From JAXGXT01 sp040772665 (GTDB lineage Bacteria > Bacillota > Clostridia > Lachnospirales > Anaerotignaceae), in the NCBI GenBank assembly GCA_040772665.1, contig JAXGXT010000005.1:1-64000 (forward strand): a stretch of 64,000 bases of DNA, in the 5' to 3' direction. This document shows, in pieces, positions 1-8,868 of this stretch. A program made the translations under genes and the position numbers. The number at the start of each line of letters is the position of its first letter. The first letter of the stretch is position 1. The notes below the pieces were generated by a model, which was given only the letters and a program-made list of their open reading frames with translations, was not told the DNA's origin and searched no databases.

Positions 1-209
1 TTTTTATCATTCTTAATTCTAAAAATTAAAAATATTATCCAGCCTATAAGCAAAATAAAAGATACATAATTTGCAAAAGTAAGATTTTTAAAATCTACTG
101 ATAAAAAATAAAAAAATGTTAAAATAAAAACAGCAATATCATATATATATTTAGTCATTTCGAATAATATAGGAATAAACCTTCTAAAAATAATCCTATA
201 CTTTTTCAC
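1..209 (-). CDS. partial membrane protein, cut by window start
   Basis: An open frame on the minus strand begins at a GTG at 209 and runs off the window edge, about 69 codons. An in-frame TGA lies three codons upstream, so this GTG (or a later codon) must be the start. A GAAAGGA sequence sits almost against the GTG, closer than ideal. The translation has a basic start (VKKYRIIFRRFIP) and then two hydrophobic stretches (about residues 22-36 and 45-63), as in a small integral membrane protein. I do not recognise a family. AT-rich DNA can give hydrophobic frames by chance, so confidence is low. Confidence 0.35.
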   Translation of the reverse strand, partial: MKKYRIIFRRFIPILFEMTKYIYDIAVFILTFFYFLSVDFKNLTFANYVSFILLIGWIIFLIFRIKNDK

Positions 210-383
210 ATCCTTTCAATAACATTATTACATTAACTTTATATCAAATCAATAGAAAAACAAAAAGTTATTCGTAATATAAAATAAATGATAAAGCAGT
301 TACATAAAACTTAACTTTATGGAAACACTATGTTCAATCTAAATATTTAGATAATTTTTACGTTTATTGTTAGGAGGCAGTTT

Positions 384-617
384 ATGAAAACAATGGATTA
401 TATCTGTTTAACACTAATAATTATAGGTGCTTTGAATTGGGGGTTGATTGGATTTTTTAATTTTGACCTTATAACAACAATTTTTGGCAGAGGACTTATG
501 TTTATAACAAGAATTATTTTTGCTTTGGTAGGTTTGGCAGGGCTTTACTCATTAGGGCTTTATGGAAGAATGGAGTATGATGAAGAAATAAGACAGGTTC
601 AGCACAGCAAAAAATAG
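384..617 (+). CDS. DUF378 family small membrane protein
   Basis: A 77-aa protein with two hydrophobic segments (about residues 5-24 and 35-58) and the motif ALNWGLIGFF near residues 16-25, typical of DUF378 (YuzA-like) proteins. The family is widespread in Firmicutes and its function is unknown; the protein should sit in the cytoplasmic membrane with a charged cytoplasmic tail. The ATG is preceded by TTAGGAGGCAG at good spacing. It is monocistronic: a terminator follows at 628-668. The upstream ~170 bases are very AT-rich and hold no promoter I would defend. Confidence 0.85.
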   Translation: MKTMDYICLTLIIIGALNWGLIGFFNFDLITTIFGRGLMFITRIIFALVGLAGLYSLGLYGRMEYDEEIRQVQHSKK

Positions 618-627
618 TTAAGTTTAT

Positions 628-668
628 GAAAGGCCGATTTTAGTAAGTAAAATTGGCTTTTCTTTTTT
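628..668 (+). terminator. rho-independent terminator after the DUF378 gene
   Basis: GAAAGGCCGATTTT pairs with AAAATTGGCTTTTC around an 6-nt loop (one G-T pair) and is followed by a run of seven T. It closes the DUF378 transcript before hflX. Confidence 0.8.
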
Positions 669-718
669 TGTTTTTGGAAGTATACTATATTACAAGATAA
701 GGAAAGAAGGTGAATTGG

Positions 719-1996
719 ATGGGTAAAGACACCATACTTCATGATATTAAAGAAACGGAAGAAAAGGTTATTATTGTTGGTGCAGATTTAGAAAGGGAAG
801 ATATTGATATTGAAAGCTGCCTTAATGAGCTTACAGAGCTTATACACACAGCAGGCGCACAAGTTGTGGGAAGAATGATTCAAAAGCGGGATAGGATACA
901 TCCGGGGCATTATTTGGGAACAGGAAAAATTGAAGAAATAAAAATGATGATAAATGCTCTTGATGCAACAGGCATTGTTTGTGATGATGAGCTTTCGCCT
1001 TCTCAAATAAGAAATCTTGAGCGTATGCTTGAAACAAAAATAATGGACAGAACAATGGTTATACTTGATATTTTTGCGTCAAGAGCCGCCTCAAGAGAGG
1101 GTAAGGTTCAAGTTGAGCTTGCCCAGCTTAAATACAGGTTATCAAGGCTTACAGGTTTTGGAGCTTCCATGTCAAGGCTTGGCGGAGGTATTGGAACAAG
1201 AGGCCCTGGGGAAAAAAAGCTTGAGGTAGACAGAAGATATATAAAAGAAAGAATTTCAGAGTTAAAAAAGGAACTGGAGGGCATACGCACCCACAGAGAG
1301 CTTTTAAGAGGTCAAAGAAACAGAAATAATATTCCTGTTGTTTCTCTTGTGGGATACACAAACGCAGGCAAAAGCACCATTCTAAACGGCCTTACAGATG
1401 CGGGAGTTCTTGCTGAAGACAAGCTTTTTGCAACTCTTGACACTACAACAAGAAATGTAACCCTCCCCGGAGGAAGCAATATTTTACTTACAGACACTGT
1501 TGGCTTTATAAGAAAGCTCTCTCATCATCTTGTTGACGCTTTTAAGGCAACTTTAGAGGAACTTAAGTATGCAGACATACTTTTGCATGTTGTTGACTCC
1601 TCAAGCCCTGAAAGAAGCGATAATATGAAAGTTGTATATGAAACACTTAGGGATTTAGATTGTGGTGATAAAATTATTATAACAATTTTTAATAAAATTG
1701 ATAAAGAAATTGAATTTCCTCTTCCCTTAGATTCATATTCTGAAACAAGTGTAAAAATAAGTGCTAAAAATAAAAATGATTTAAATATTCTTCTTCAAGA
1801 AATAGAAGTAACTTTAAAGAAATTCAGACAACCTATTCAAATTCTTATTCCCTACACAGAAGGTCAAATGCTTGCGCTTATTCATGGAAAGTGCGAAATA
1901 CTTAGCGAAGAACATACTGAAGAAGGCACAAAAATAACAGCGTTTGCAAATGAAGAAACAAAAAATAGGCTCCAAAAATTTATTATTAATTTATAA
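719..1996 (+). CDS. hflX: ribosome-associated GTPase HflX
   Basis: HflX binds the 50S subunit near the peptidyl-transferase centre and in many bacteria splits or rescues stalled ribosomes. From the ATG at 719 the protein is 425 aa, the usual length. The N-terminal HflX domain carries HPGHYLGTGK and a helical linker with the family signature SRLGGGIGTRGPGE (about 153-166). The G domain follows: G1 GYTNAGKST near 212-220, G3 DTVGF, G4 NKID, and a short C-terminal domain. The frame is open from a GTG at 710, but AGAAGGTG at 705-712 is an ideal Shine-Dalgarno for the ATG at 719, which I prefer. It stands alone between a terminator and a fresh promoter at 2067. Confidence 0.95.
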   Translation: MGKDTILHDIKETEEKVIIVGADLEREDIDIESCLNELTELIHTAGAQVVGRMIQKRDRIHPGHYLGTGKIEEIKMMINALDATGIVCDDELSPSQIRNLERMLETKIMDRTMVILDIFASRAASREGKVQVELAQLKYRLSRLTGFGASMSRLGGGIGTRGPGEKKLEVDRRYIKERISELKKELEGIRTHRELLRGQRNRNNIPVVSLVGYTNAGKSTILNGLTDAGVLAEDKLFATLDTTTRNVTLPGGSNILLTDTVGFIRKLSHHLVDAFKATLEELKYADILLHVVDSSSPERSDNMKVVYETLRDLDCGDKIIITIFNKIDKEIEFPLPLDSYSETSVKISAKNKNDLNILLQEIEVTLKKFRQPIQILIPYTEGQMLALIHGKCEILSEEHTEEGTKITAFANEETKNRLQKFIINL

Positions 1997-2066
1997 ATAA
2001 CGCTTATTAACCAAAATAGACAAAAAACTGAATAAAATCTTATTAAAAACTTCACGATTATTGATA

Positions 2067-2095
2067 TTGACGTTTTATAATATAGGATGTATAAT
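2067..2095 (+). promoter_or_regulatory. sigma-A-type promoter
   Basis: TTGACG (2067-2072), a 17-nt spacer and a perfect TATAAT (2090-2095). Transcription would start near 2102, ahead of a 15-codon ORF with a good ribosome binding site and the DUF6514 gene. Confidence 0.7.
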
Positions 2096-2115
2096 TTTCG
2101 AAGGTGAGCAAAATT

Positions 2116-2163
2116 ATGGTAATTGAATCTATAAATAAAGTTATTTATGTAAAAAGTATATAA
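2116..2163 (+). CDS. possible 15-aa leader peptide
   Basis: ATG at 2116 is preceded by GAAGGTGAG at 2100-2108, a strong Shine-Dalgarno at 7-nt spacing, and is followed by 15 codons (MVIESINKVIYVKSI) and TAA. It begins about 14 nt after the predicted start of the 2067 promoter, so it would be the first ORF on the DUF6514 transcript. It resembles no known attenuator peptide (no run of one amino acid codon). It may be a real micropeptide, a translational leader, or chance. Confidence 0.27.
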   Translation: MVIESINKVIYVKSI

Positions 2164-2229
2164 CTTATTATTATTTTACGGCTCATAATTGGTAAAGTTA
2201 ATTAGGTTTGTTTGTCTGGAGGAATTATT

Positions 2230-2496
2230 GTGGAAAAGAGAAGAGAAATTGAAATTGTCACGAATGGAAATGTTTGCTTGGGTTTAGAGTATTTTTTGCT
2301 AATTGATGAAGGATACTATGGAGTTGCTGTTTACCTTTGTCAAGATGGGGTTAAAGCTGAACATGAGCATGTTTCAAATGTATGGGAGGAAAAAAATCAA
2401 GCCCTTAAGTGTATTGACATTCTTGCAGAAAATTTCGTTACACCGACTACTTTAATTGAAATTTTAGATGAACTTATAAGCCAAGAGTGTATATGA
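2230..2496 (+). CDS. DUF6514 family protein
   Basis: About 88 aa from the GTG at 2230, which has TGGAGGA six bases upstream; the frame is open from a TTG at 2212 that overlaps this Shine-Dalgarno. It resembles the small clostridial DUF6514 proteins: a beta-rich N-terminal half (EIVTNGN, YYGVAVYLCQDG) and the C-terminal family signature of the type LAENFVTPTTLIEILDELI. Function is unknown; no signal peptide or membrane segment is visible, so it is probably cytoplasmic. It is transcribed from 2067-2095 and ends before a long dyad facing proS. Confidence 0.65.
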   Translation: MEKRREIEIVTNGNVCLGLEYFLLIDEGYYGVAVYLCQDGVKAEHEHVSNVWEEKNQALKCIDILAENFVTPTTLIEILDELISQECI

Positions 2497-2500
2497 TTTT

Positions 2501-2566
2501 TTAAACTTTAATTACTCAACCTTCCAATAGAATATGCTGATTGGAAAGTTGAGTTACTAAGTTTAA
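2501..2566. terminator. long dyad between convergent DUF6514 gene and proS
   Basis: Nested inverted repeats: TTAAACTT (2501-2508) with AAGTTTAA (2559-2566), ACTCAAC (2514-2520) with GTTGAGT (2548-2554), and TTCCAAT (2522-2528) with ATTGGAA (2540-2546). It separates two convergent genes and probably ends both transcripts, but it lacks a classic U-run directly after the stem, so intrinsic termination is an inference. Confidence 0.5.
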
Positions 2567-2601
2567 ATGAATAAAACTGATTTTAGTTATGATTTGCAGA
2601 T

Positions 2602-4038
2602 TTAATATGCTTTACCCCAATATACCATATGTTTTGCCTTTTTGCCGCAGCAAATGCAAATATCTGAAATTGTTTCTTGCTCAAAAGGAATACATCTTGA
2701 TGTTGCGCCTGTGGTTTCCTTTATGTTGTCTTCACAATCTCTTTCACCGCACCACATTGCTTTAATAAGGCCCGGTGTTTCATTAAGAGTTTTTTCAAAC
2801 TCATCCATGGTTTTGGCACTGAATGTTTTTGAGTTAAGGTTCTCTTCAGCTTTAAGCAAAAGATTTTTTTGAATTTCATCAAGCAGCTCCAAAACGCTTT
2901 CTTCCAAATTATCCATAGAAACAATAGCTTTTTCTCCGCTATCTCTTCTTACAAGAACAACTTGGTTGTTTTCAATATCTTTTGGACCCACTTCAAGGCG
3001 TATTGGAACACCTTTCATTTCATACTCGCTGAATTTCCAACCAGGGGATTTATCACTAATGTCTGATTTTGCCCTGCAAACCTTTTTAAGTCTTTCAGTA
3101 AGAGAAGAAGCTTTTTCAATAACCCCGTCTTTATGCATTGCAATTGGAACAACAACAAGCTGTGTTGGAGCAATTTTTGGCGGAAGAACAAGCCCGCTGT
3201 TATCTCCGTGAACCATTATTATAGCACCGATAAGCCTTGTTGAAACACCCCAGGATGTTTGATGAACATATTTAAGCTCATTATTTTGGTCTGTATATTG
3301 AATATCAAAAGCTTGTGCAAAACCATCTCCAAAGTTATGTGATGTGCCGCTTTGCAAAGCCTTTCCGTCATGCATAAGGCTTTCAATGGTATATGTTGAA
3401 GTTGCACCTGCAAACCTTTCTTTTGCGGTTTTTGCCCCTTTTATAACAGGTATAGCTAATACATTTCTACAAAAGTCAGCATAAACATTAAGCATTTTAA
3501 TAGTTTCTTCTTGGCTTTCCTCGGCCGTAGCATGGGCTGTGTGACCTTCCTGCCATAGAAATTCGGTTGATCTTAAAAACGGCCTTGTTGTTTTTTCCCA
3601 TCTTACAACTGAACACCACTGGTTATAAAGTTTTGGCAAATCTCTGTAGGATTGTATGATGTTTGAATAGTGATCGCAAAAAAGTGTTTCTGAGGTGGGT
3701 CTTACGCACAGACGCTCTTGAAGAAGGTCATTCCCTCCATGTGTAACCCATGCAACCTCAGGTGCAAAGCCTTCAACATGATCTTTTTCTTTTTGAAGAA
3801 GACTTTCGGGAATAAACATAGGCATATAAACATTTTCGTGTCCGGTTTCTTTAAAATCTGCATCCAACTGCTTTTGTAAAAGCTCCCAAATAGCATATCC
3901 GTAGGGTCTTATAATCATACAGCCTTTAACGCTTGAATAGTCAATAAGATCGGCCTTTTTAACAACGTCTGTATACCATTGAGGAAAATCATTTTCCATA
4001 TCGGTAATAGCAGCCACAAGTTTTTTATCTTTAGCCAT
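2602..4038 (-). CDS. proS: prolyl-tRNA synthetase, short type without editing domain
   Basis: Charges tRNA-Pro with proline in the cytoplasm. At 478 aa it is the archaeal/eukaryotic-like ProRS form found in many Clostridia and mycoplasmas, lacking the ~180-residue INS editing domain inserted between motifs 2 and 3 in E. coli-type ProRS. Class II motif 2 is seen as FLRSTEFLWQEGHTAH and motif 3 as GDNSGLVLPPKIAPTQLVVVPI in part; an anticodon-binding domain and the C-terminal zinc-like domain ending CICCGKKAKHMVYWGKAY follow. ATG at 4038 is preceded by GAAAGGAGC. It is transcribed away from pheST as a single gene. Confidence 0.96.
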   Translation of the reverse strand: MAKDKKLVAAITDMENDFPQWYTDVVKKADLIDYSSVKGCMIIRPYGYAIWELLQKQLDADFKETGHENVYMPMFIPESLLQKEKDHVEGFAPEVAWVTHGGNDLLQERLCVRPTSETLFCDHYSNIIQSYRDLPKLYNQWCSVVRWEKTTRPFLRSTEFLWQEGHTAHATAEESQEETIKMLNVYADFCRNVLAIPVIKGAKTAKERFAGATSTYTIESLMHDGKALQSGTSHNFGDGFAQAFDIQYTDQNNELKYVHQTSWGVSTRLIGAIIMVHGDNSGLVLPPKIAPTQLVVVPIAMHKDGVIEKASSLTERLKKVCRAKSDISDKSPGWKFSEYEMKGVPIRLEVGPKDIENNQVVLVRRDSGEKAIVSMDNLEESVLELLDEIQKNLLLKAEENLNSKTFSAKTMDEFEKTLNETPGLIKAMWCGERDCEDNIKETTGATSRCIPFEQETISDICICCGKKAKHMVYWGKAY

Positions 4039-4194
4039 TTTTTGTTGCTCCTTTCAATTATGTTTAATTTAATAAATCTAATATTACTAACTTCTTATTT
4101 TATAATAACTTGCAGCTTTTAACAAGGGTAATGTTTTGTTTGAAACTATGCTTGACTTCTATAGATTATAATCTAAATTATTTTATCGAAACTA

Positions 4195-4222
4195 TTGACA
4201 TTTGTTTTTTTTGTGATAACAT
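4195..4222 (+). promoter_or_regulatory. promoter of the pheST T-box transcript
   Basis: TTGACA (4195-4200), a 16-nt T-rich spacer and TAACAT (4217-4222). It lies immediately upstream of the T-box leader. Confidence 0.55.
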
Positions 4223-4228
4223 AAAAAG

Positions 4229-4517
4229 GTATATATTTAAAGGCAGTGAAGGTGAAAGTAGATAAAGGGAAGTCTAAAGAGAGAGGGTGTCATGGCTGAA
4301 AGCGCCCTTAGACAGAAGTTTATTGAAGTTCCCACCTGAGCCGATTTTCTGAAATTTCCTGTGAACACGTGGAAACATGTAGGAAAATACGTTGATGCAC
4401 GTTACGCATAAATGCTTGATTGAGCATTGTGAGTGTCTGCAGTTTTTGCAGAAATTTGGGTGGTACCACGGATATTTTGCCTTCGTCCCTTAGTTTAGGG
4501 ATTGAAGGCTTTTTTTA
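4229..4517 (+). ncRNA. T-box leader of pheST
   Basis: A tRNA-sensing leader in front of phenylalanyl-tRNA synthetase genes. The signature T-box sequence TGGGTGGTACCACGG is at 4457-4471, followed by a terminator hairpin (4479-4509) with a T-run. Upstream are the stem I elements: AGTA near 4257-4260, a GAGAGGG/GGCTGAAAGCGCCC arm near 4280-4312, and GAAGTTC with TTC at 4329-4331, a plausible Phe specifier codon. Uncharged tRNA-Phe should stabilise the antiterminator and allow pheST expression. The specifier is assigned partly from the downstream gene: reading directly after GAA would give GTT, so TTC needs folding to confirm. Confidence 0.9.
4479..4517 (+). terminator. T-box-controlled terminator
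   Basis: GCCTTC-G-TCCCT pairs with AGGGA-TT-GAAGGC, followed by eight consecutive T (4510-4517). Its 5' arm lies just after the T-box motif, as expected for the mutually exclusive antiterminator/terminator switch. Confidence 0.88.
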
Positions 4518-4577
4518 TTCTTAAAATAAAGTATAAATAATTAAATTCAATTAAATTTATAGAAGGGAGAAGTTGTA

Positions 4578-5597
4578 ATGAAAAATAATTTGAAGGAAAT
4601 TCAAGAAAAAGCACTTGAAACACTTTTGAATGTTAAACAAGCTAAAGATTTAGATGAAATTAAAGTTAAGTTTTTAGGCAAAAAAGGCGAACTTACAGCA
4701 ATTCTTAAGGGAATGAAAGATTTATCAAGTGAGGAAAGACCTGTTATAGGCCAGCTTGCCAATGAGGTTCGAGAAATAATCGAGGAAAAAATTGAAGAAA
4801 CAAAAAAAAGACTTGAGACACTTGAGCTTCAGCACAAACTTAAAAATGAAAACATTGATGTTACTATGCCAGGAAAGACAAGCTCTCTTGGACATAAACA
4901 CCCAATGACTATAGTAATTGACGAAATTACAAATATTTTTATGGGCATGGGCTATTCTGTGGCGGAGGGTCCAGAGATTGAAAAAGATTATTATAACTTT
5001 GAGGCTCTTAACATCCCTGCCAACCACCCTGCAAAAGACGAACAGGATACTTTCTATATAAATGGTGATATTCTTTTAAGAACACAAACTTCACCTGTTC
5101 AAGTAAGGGTTATGGAAGAAGGCAAACTGCCAATTAAAGTTATCTGTCCGGGAACAGTTTATCGTGCTGACGAAGTTGACGCAACACATTCACCTATTTT
5201 TCACCAGCTTGAGGGTCTTGTTATAGATAAGGCAATAACAATGGGTGATCTTAAAGGAGCACTTGCTGTTTTTGCAAAGGAACTTTTTGGCGAAGACACA
5301 AAAGTACGTTTTCGCCCCCATCACTTCCCTTTTACAGAGCCAAGCGCCGAAATGGATGTTACTTGCTTTGCCTGCGGAGGAGAAGGATGCAGAGTTTGTA
5401 AGGGTGAGGGATATATTGAACTTTTGGGCTGCGGCATGGTTCATCCCAAGGTTCTTAAAATGAGTGGAATAGACCCTGAAATTTACAGCGGTTTTGCCTT
5501 TGGCATGGGTCTTGAAAGGGTGGCAATGCAAAGATACGGCATTACAGATTTAAGATTGCTTTTTGAAAATGATGTAAAATTTCTTAAACAATTCTGA
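4578..5597 (+). CDS. pheS: phenylalanyl-tRNA synthetase alpha subunit
   Basis: Catalytic subunit of the (alpha-beta)2 enzyme that attaches phenylalanine to tRNA-Phe. The 339-aa length is standard. An N-terminal coiled-coil tRNA-binding arm (about 1-85) precedes the class II core with HPMTIVIDEI, a motif 2 region with TVYRADEVDATHSP and a motif 3 region with GFAFGMGLERVAMQRYGI. The core also holds a four-cysteine cluster (CFACGGEGCRVCKGEGY) typical of one PheS lineage. ATG has GAAGGGAGAAG upstream. It is controlled by the T-box and is followed 20 bp later by pheT. Confidence 0.97.
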   Translation: MKNNLKEIQEKALETLLNVKQAKDLDEIKVKFLGKKGELTAILKGMKDLSSEERPVIGQLANEVREIIEEKIEETKKRLETLELQHKLKNENIDVTMPGKTSSLGHKHPMTIVIDEITNIFMGMGYSVAEGPEIEKDYYNFEALNIPANHPAKDEQDTFYINGDILLRTQTSPVQVRVMEEGKLPIKVICPGTVYRADEVDATHSPIFHQLEGLVIDKAITMGDLKGALAVFAKELFGEDTKVRFRPHHFPFTEPSAEMDVTCFACGGEGCRVCKGEGYIELLGCGMVHPKVLKMSGIDPEIYSGFAFGMGLERVAMQRYGITDLRLLFENDVKFLKQF

Positions 5598-5617
5598 TAA
5601 AAGGAGGGAAAATAAAA

Positions 5618-8017
5618 ATGAATATTTCAATGGATTGGCTGAAAGATTATGTTGATGTAAATGCTGACATCAGTGACTTTGTTGAGGATATTACCCTCAG
5701 CGGTTCAAAGGTTGAAGGATATGAAGAAATTTGTAAGGACATAACAGGTGTTGTTGTCGGAAAGGTGGTTTCAATAGAAAAACACCCTGATGCAGACAAG
5801 CTTGTTATAACAAAAATAGATATTGGAAATAACAAAGAGCTGCAGATAGTAACAGGAGCAACAAATCTTTACGAAGGTGCTTATGTGCCTGTTGCAACAG
5901 ATGGTTCTGTTCTTCACGGCGGCTTAAAAATTAAAAAAGGAAAACTTCGTGGAGTTGAAAGTAATGGTATGCTTTGTTCCGTAGAAGAGCTTGGTTTTGA
6001 CAGACATGATTTTCCCGAGGCTCCTGAAAACGGAATATATATATTTTCAACCCCAATGCAGCTTGGAATGGATGCAAAAGAGGCTCTTGATGTTATTGAT
6101 ACTTCTGTTGAATTTGAAATAACTTCAAACAGACCTGATTGTTTCAGCCTTGTTGGCATTGCAAGAGAAGTTGCGGCAACATATAAAAAAGAGTTTAAGT
6201 TTCCGGAAATAACACTTAAAGAAGAGGCGGAAGGAAATATAAACGATATGGTGCAGGTGGAGATATTAAATCCAGAATTGTGCCCTCGATATGTTGCAAG
6301 GATTGTTAAAAACGTCAAAATTGCCCCCTCTCCAAGGTGGATGAGAAAAAGGCTCCGTTCTGCCGGAATAAGGCCAATAAATAACATTGTTGACATAACA
6401 AACTATGTTATGGTCGAACTTGGTCAGCCCATGCATGCATTTAGCATTGACACAATAGATGAACATAAAATTGTTGTAAGAAATGCAAAAGACGGTGAAA
6501 CCTTCAACACTTTAGATGGAACACAGAGGATTTTAGACAGCTCAATGCTTGTTATTGCAGACCCTAATAAAGCTGTTGCCGTTGCAGGTGTAATGGGCGG
6601 CGAAAACAGCATGATTACAGGAGATACTGCAACGGTTTTATTTGAAAGCGCTAACTTTAACGGCCCTAATGTGAGAATAACAGCTAAAAAATTAGGAATG
6701 AGAACAGATGCCTCAAGTAAGTTTGAAAAAGGCCTTGACCCCAACATGAGTAAGATTGCAGTTGACAGGGCTGTTCAGCTTGTGGAGATGCTTGATTTAG
6801 GACAAGTTGTTAAGGGTGTTGTTGACTGCTATCCTAAAAAACGAGAAAACCATAAACTAAATTATAATCCTGAAAAAATCAATGCTCTTTTAGGAACAAA
6901 TATTTCAGAAGAAGAAATGATTGATATTTTTCAAAGAATTGAATGTATTGTTGATAAGGAAAACAAAATTCTTACTGTTCCAACATTCAGACCTGACATT
7001 GAAGAACATGCAGACCTTGTTGAAGAAGTGGCAAGATTTTACGGCTACAACAATATTGAGGCTACTCTTGCTGCAGGAACACCTACAGTAGGCAAGAAAA
7101 CTTACGGACAAAATATTGTTGATAGAATAAAACAATCCATGATAACAAACGGCCTTTGTGAAGCAATGGTGTTTAGTTTTGAAAGTCCCAAGGTTTTTGA
7201 TAAGCTTAATATTGAGGAAAATTCTCAATTAAGAAATGCCATTAAAATTTCTAATCCCCTTGGAGAAGACTTTTCTCTTATGAGAACAACAACTCTTAAC
7301 GGAATGCTTACATCACTTTCCACAAATTATAACAGACGTAATGAACAAGCAGGTCTTTTTGAAATCGGAAGAATATATATACCAAAGGCTTTGCCTTTAA
7401 CAGAACTTCCCTATGAACCTCAAAAGCTTACAATCGGCATGTATGGAGATATGGATTTTTATGACATCAAGGGAATTATCGAGCATTTGTTTGAAGTTTT
7501 GGGAATAAAAGAAAAGGCGGAATTTTCAGCTAAAAGTGATATTTCCTGGATGCATCCGGGAAGAACGGCTGTTATCAATATAGGTGAAAACGAATTTGGT
7601 TATTTAGGAGAACTTCATCCTGGTGTTGCAGAGGGATATTCCATAGGAACAAGGGTGTACGTTGCTGTTATTGATGTTGAAACAATGATAAAAGAAAGCA
7701 ACCTTGTAAATGAATACAGACCTTTGCCAAAATTCCCTGCCATAACTCGTGACATATCAATGCTTATTAAAGAGGATATATTTGTTAAAGAAATTGAAGC
7801 TGTTATTAAAGAAAAAGGCGGAAAGCTTCTTGAAAAAGTTACACTTTTTGATGTGTATCAAGGAAGTCAGATTGAAAAAGGGATGAAGTCCGTTTCATAT
7901 TCCATAACTTTTAGAGCGGTGGATAGAACTTTAGTTGATGATGATGTTAATGCGGTAATGAAGAAAATATTAGCATCTTTAGAAAGTCAGCTCAGCGCTA
8001 ATTTAAGAGACAAATAA
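5618..8017 (+). CDS. pheT: phenylalanyl-tRNA synthetase beta subunit
   Basis: Beta subunit of PheRS; it carries the tRNA-binding, editing and anticodon-interacting domains. At 799 aa it is full length. An EMAP/OB-type tRNA-binding domain occupies about 40-150 (VVVGKVVSIEKHPDADKL), then the B3/B4 editing domain (near 215-390, with FESANFNGPNVRITAKKLGMRTDASSKFEKG in part), B5 (about 400-475, with FRPDIEEHADLVEEVARFYGYN), the catalytic-like core, and the C-terminal FDX-ACB domain (LPKFPAITRDISMLI). The start has AAAGGAGGG upstream. It is co-transcribed with pheS. Confidence 0.97.
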   Translation: MNISMDWLKDYVDVNADISDFVEDITLSGSKVEGYEEICKDITGVVVGKVVSIEKHPDADKLVITKIDIGNNKELQIVTGATNLYEGAYVPVATDGSVLHGGLKIKKGKLRGVESNGMLCSVEELGFDRHDFPEAPENGIYIFSTPMQLGMDAKEALDVIDTSVEFEITSNRPDCFSLVGIAREVAATYKKEFKFPEITLKEEAEGNINDMVQVEILNPELCPRYVARIVKNVKIAPSPRWMRKRLRSAGIRPINNIVDITNYVMVELGQPMHAFSIDTIDEHKIVVRNAKDGETFNTLDGTQRILDSSMLVIADPNKAVAVAGVMGGENSMITGDTATVLFESANFNGPNVRITAKKLGMRTDASSKFEKGLDPNMSKIAVDRAVQLVEMLDLGQVVKGVVDCYPKKRENHKLNYNPEKINALLGTNISEEEMIDIFQRIECIVDKENKILTVPTFRPDIEEHADLVEEVARFYGYNNIEATLAAGTPTVGKKTYGQNIVDRIKQSMITNGLCEAMVFSFESPKVFDKLNIEENSQLRNAIKISNPLGEDFSLMRTTTLNGMLTSLSTNYNRRNEQAGLFEIGRIYIPKALPLTELPYEPQKLTIGMYGDMDFYDIKGIIEHLFEVLGIKEKAEFSAKSDISWMHPGRTAVINIGENEFGYLGELHPGVAEGYSIGTRVYVAVIDVETMIKESNLVNEYRPLPKFPAITRDISMLIKEDIFVKEIEAVIKEKGGKLLEKVTLFDVYQGSQIEKGMKSVSYSITFRAVDRTLVDDDVNAVMKKILASLESQLSANLRDK

Positions 8018-8029
8018 AAACTTAAAATT

Positions 8030-8070
8030 ATCTGTAAAAAGGGATGATTATTCAACCCCTTTTTACAGAT
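8030..8070. terminator. dyad between convergent pheT and sigG
   Basis: ATCTGTAAAAAGGG (8030-8043) pairs with CCCCTTTTTACAGAT (8056-8070). Because AAAAAGGG...CCCTTTTT lies inside the stem, a T-run follows the GC core in either direction, so it can serve as a bidirectional terminator for pheT and sigG. Confidence 0.65.
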
Positions 8071-8094
8071 ATAAGCATATTCTTTACATATTTT

Positions 8095-8868
8095 TTACAT
8101 ATATTTTCTCATATGCTTTAAAGCACTCTTTTCTAATCTTGAAACTTGTGCTTGGCTTATTCCAACTTCGTTGCTTACCTCCATTTGAGTTTTTCCTTGA
8201 AAAAAACGCAGACTTAAAATATGCTTTTCTCTATCACTTAAGCGATTCATTGCCTCTGAGAGAGAAATATTTTCAATCCATCCGGCATCGCTGTTTTTTT
8301 CATCTTTAATTTGATCCATAATATAAAGCGTGTCACTGCTGTCATTAAAAACAGGCTCATATAAAGACACAGGATCTTGTATTGCATCAAGTGCCAAAAC
8401 AATATCTTCTTTAGGAAGATCAAGCTCTTTTGCTATTTCTTCAATTTTAGGTTCTCTTGAAAGTGTGCTGGTTAATCTTTCCTTGACCTGCAAAGCCTTG
8501 TAAGCAGTATCTCTTATGCTTCTGCTTACACGAATGCTGTTGTTATCTCTTAAATATCTTCTCACCTCACCTATAATCATGGGAACTGCATAGGTAGAAA
8601 ACTTCACATTATGCGAAGTATCAAAATTGTCTATTGCTTTCATAAGCCCGATGCAACCAACCTGAAACAAGTCGTCCATTTGCTCACCTCTGTTGGCAAA
8701 TCGTTGTATAACACTTAAAACAAGCCGAAGGTTGCCGTGAATATATTCTTGTCTTGCCTGAGCATCACCTTGTTGAATTTTTTCAAAAAGTACCTTTTTT
8801 TCTTCGTTGCTTAGTATAGGAAGTTTTGAGGTGTTAACTCCGCAAATCTCAACTTTATTATAGACCAT
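8095..8868 (-). CDS. sigG: forespore sigma factor SigG
   Basis: Late forespore-specific sigma-70 family factor of sporulation. The 257-aa protein has the SigG-type N-terminus (VEICGVNTSKLPILSNEE), region 2 with DDLFQVGCIGLMKAIDNFD and VKFSTYAVPMIIGEVRRYLRD, region 3, and a region 4 helix-turn-helix with KTQMEVSNEVGISQAQVSRLEKSALKHMRKYM in part. It resembles SigF (at 11070) but keeps the SigG N-terminal leader. AAGGAGGAATAAAA precedes the ATG. spoIIG (sigE) is not adjacent, unlike in Bacillus subtilis. A SigF-like promoter lies upstream at 8985-9013. Confidence 0.95.
   Translation of the reverse strand: MVYNKVEICGVNTSKLPILSNEEKKVLFEKIQQGDAQARQEYIHGNLRLVLSVIQRFANRGEQMDDLFQVGCIGLMKAIDNFDTSHNVKFSTYAVPMIIGEVRRYLRDNNSIRVSRSIRDTAYKALQVKERLTSTLSREPKIEEIAKELDLPKEDIVLALDAIQDPVSLYEPVFNDSSDTLYIMDQIKDEKNSDAGWIENISLSEAMNRLSDREKHILSLRFFQGKTQMEVSNEVGISQAQVSRLEKSALKHMRKYM

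Noticed and set aside
5914..6396. 160-aa minus-strand ORF opposite pheT
   Set aside because: Fully inside pheT in another frame; no Shine-Dalgarno and no protein-like domain.
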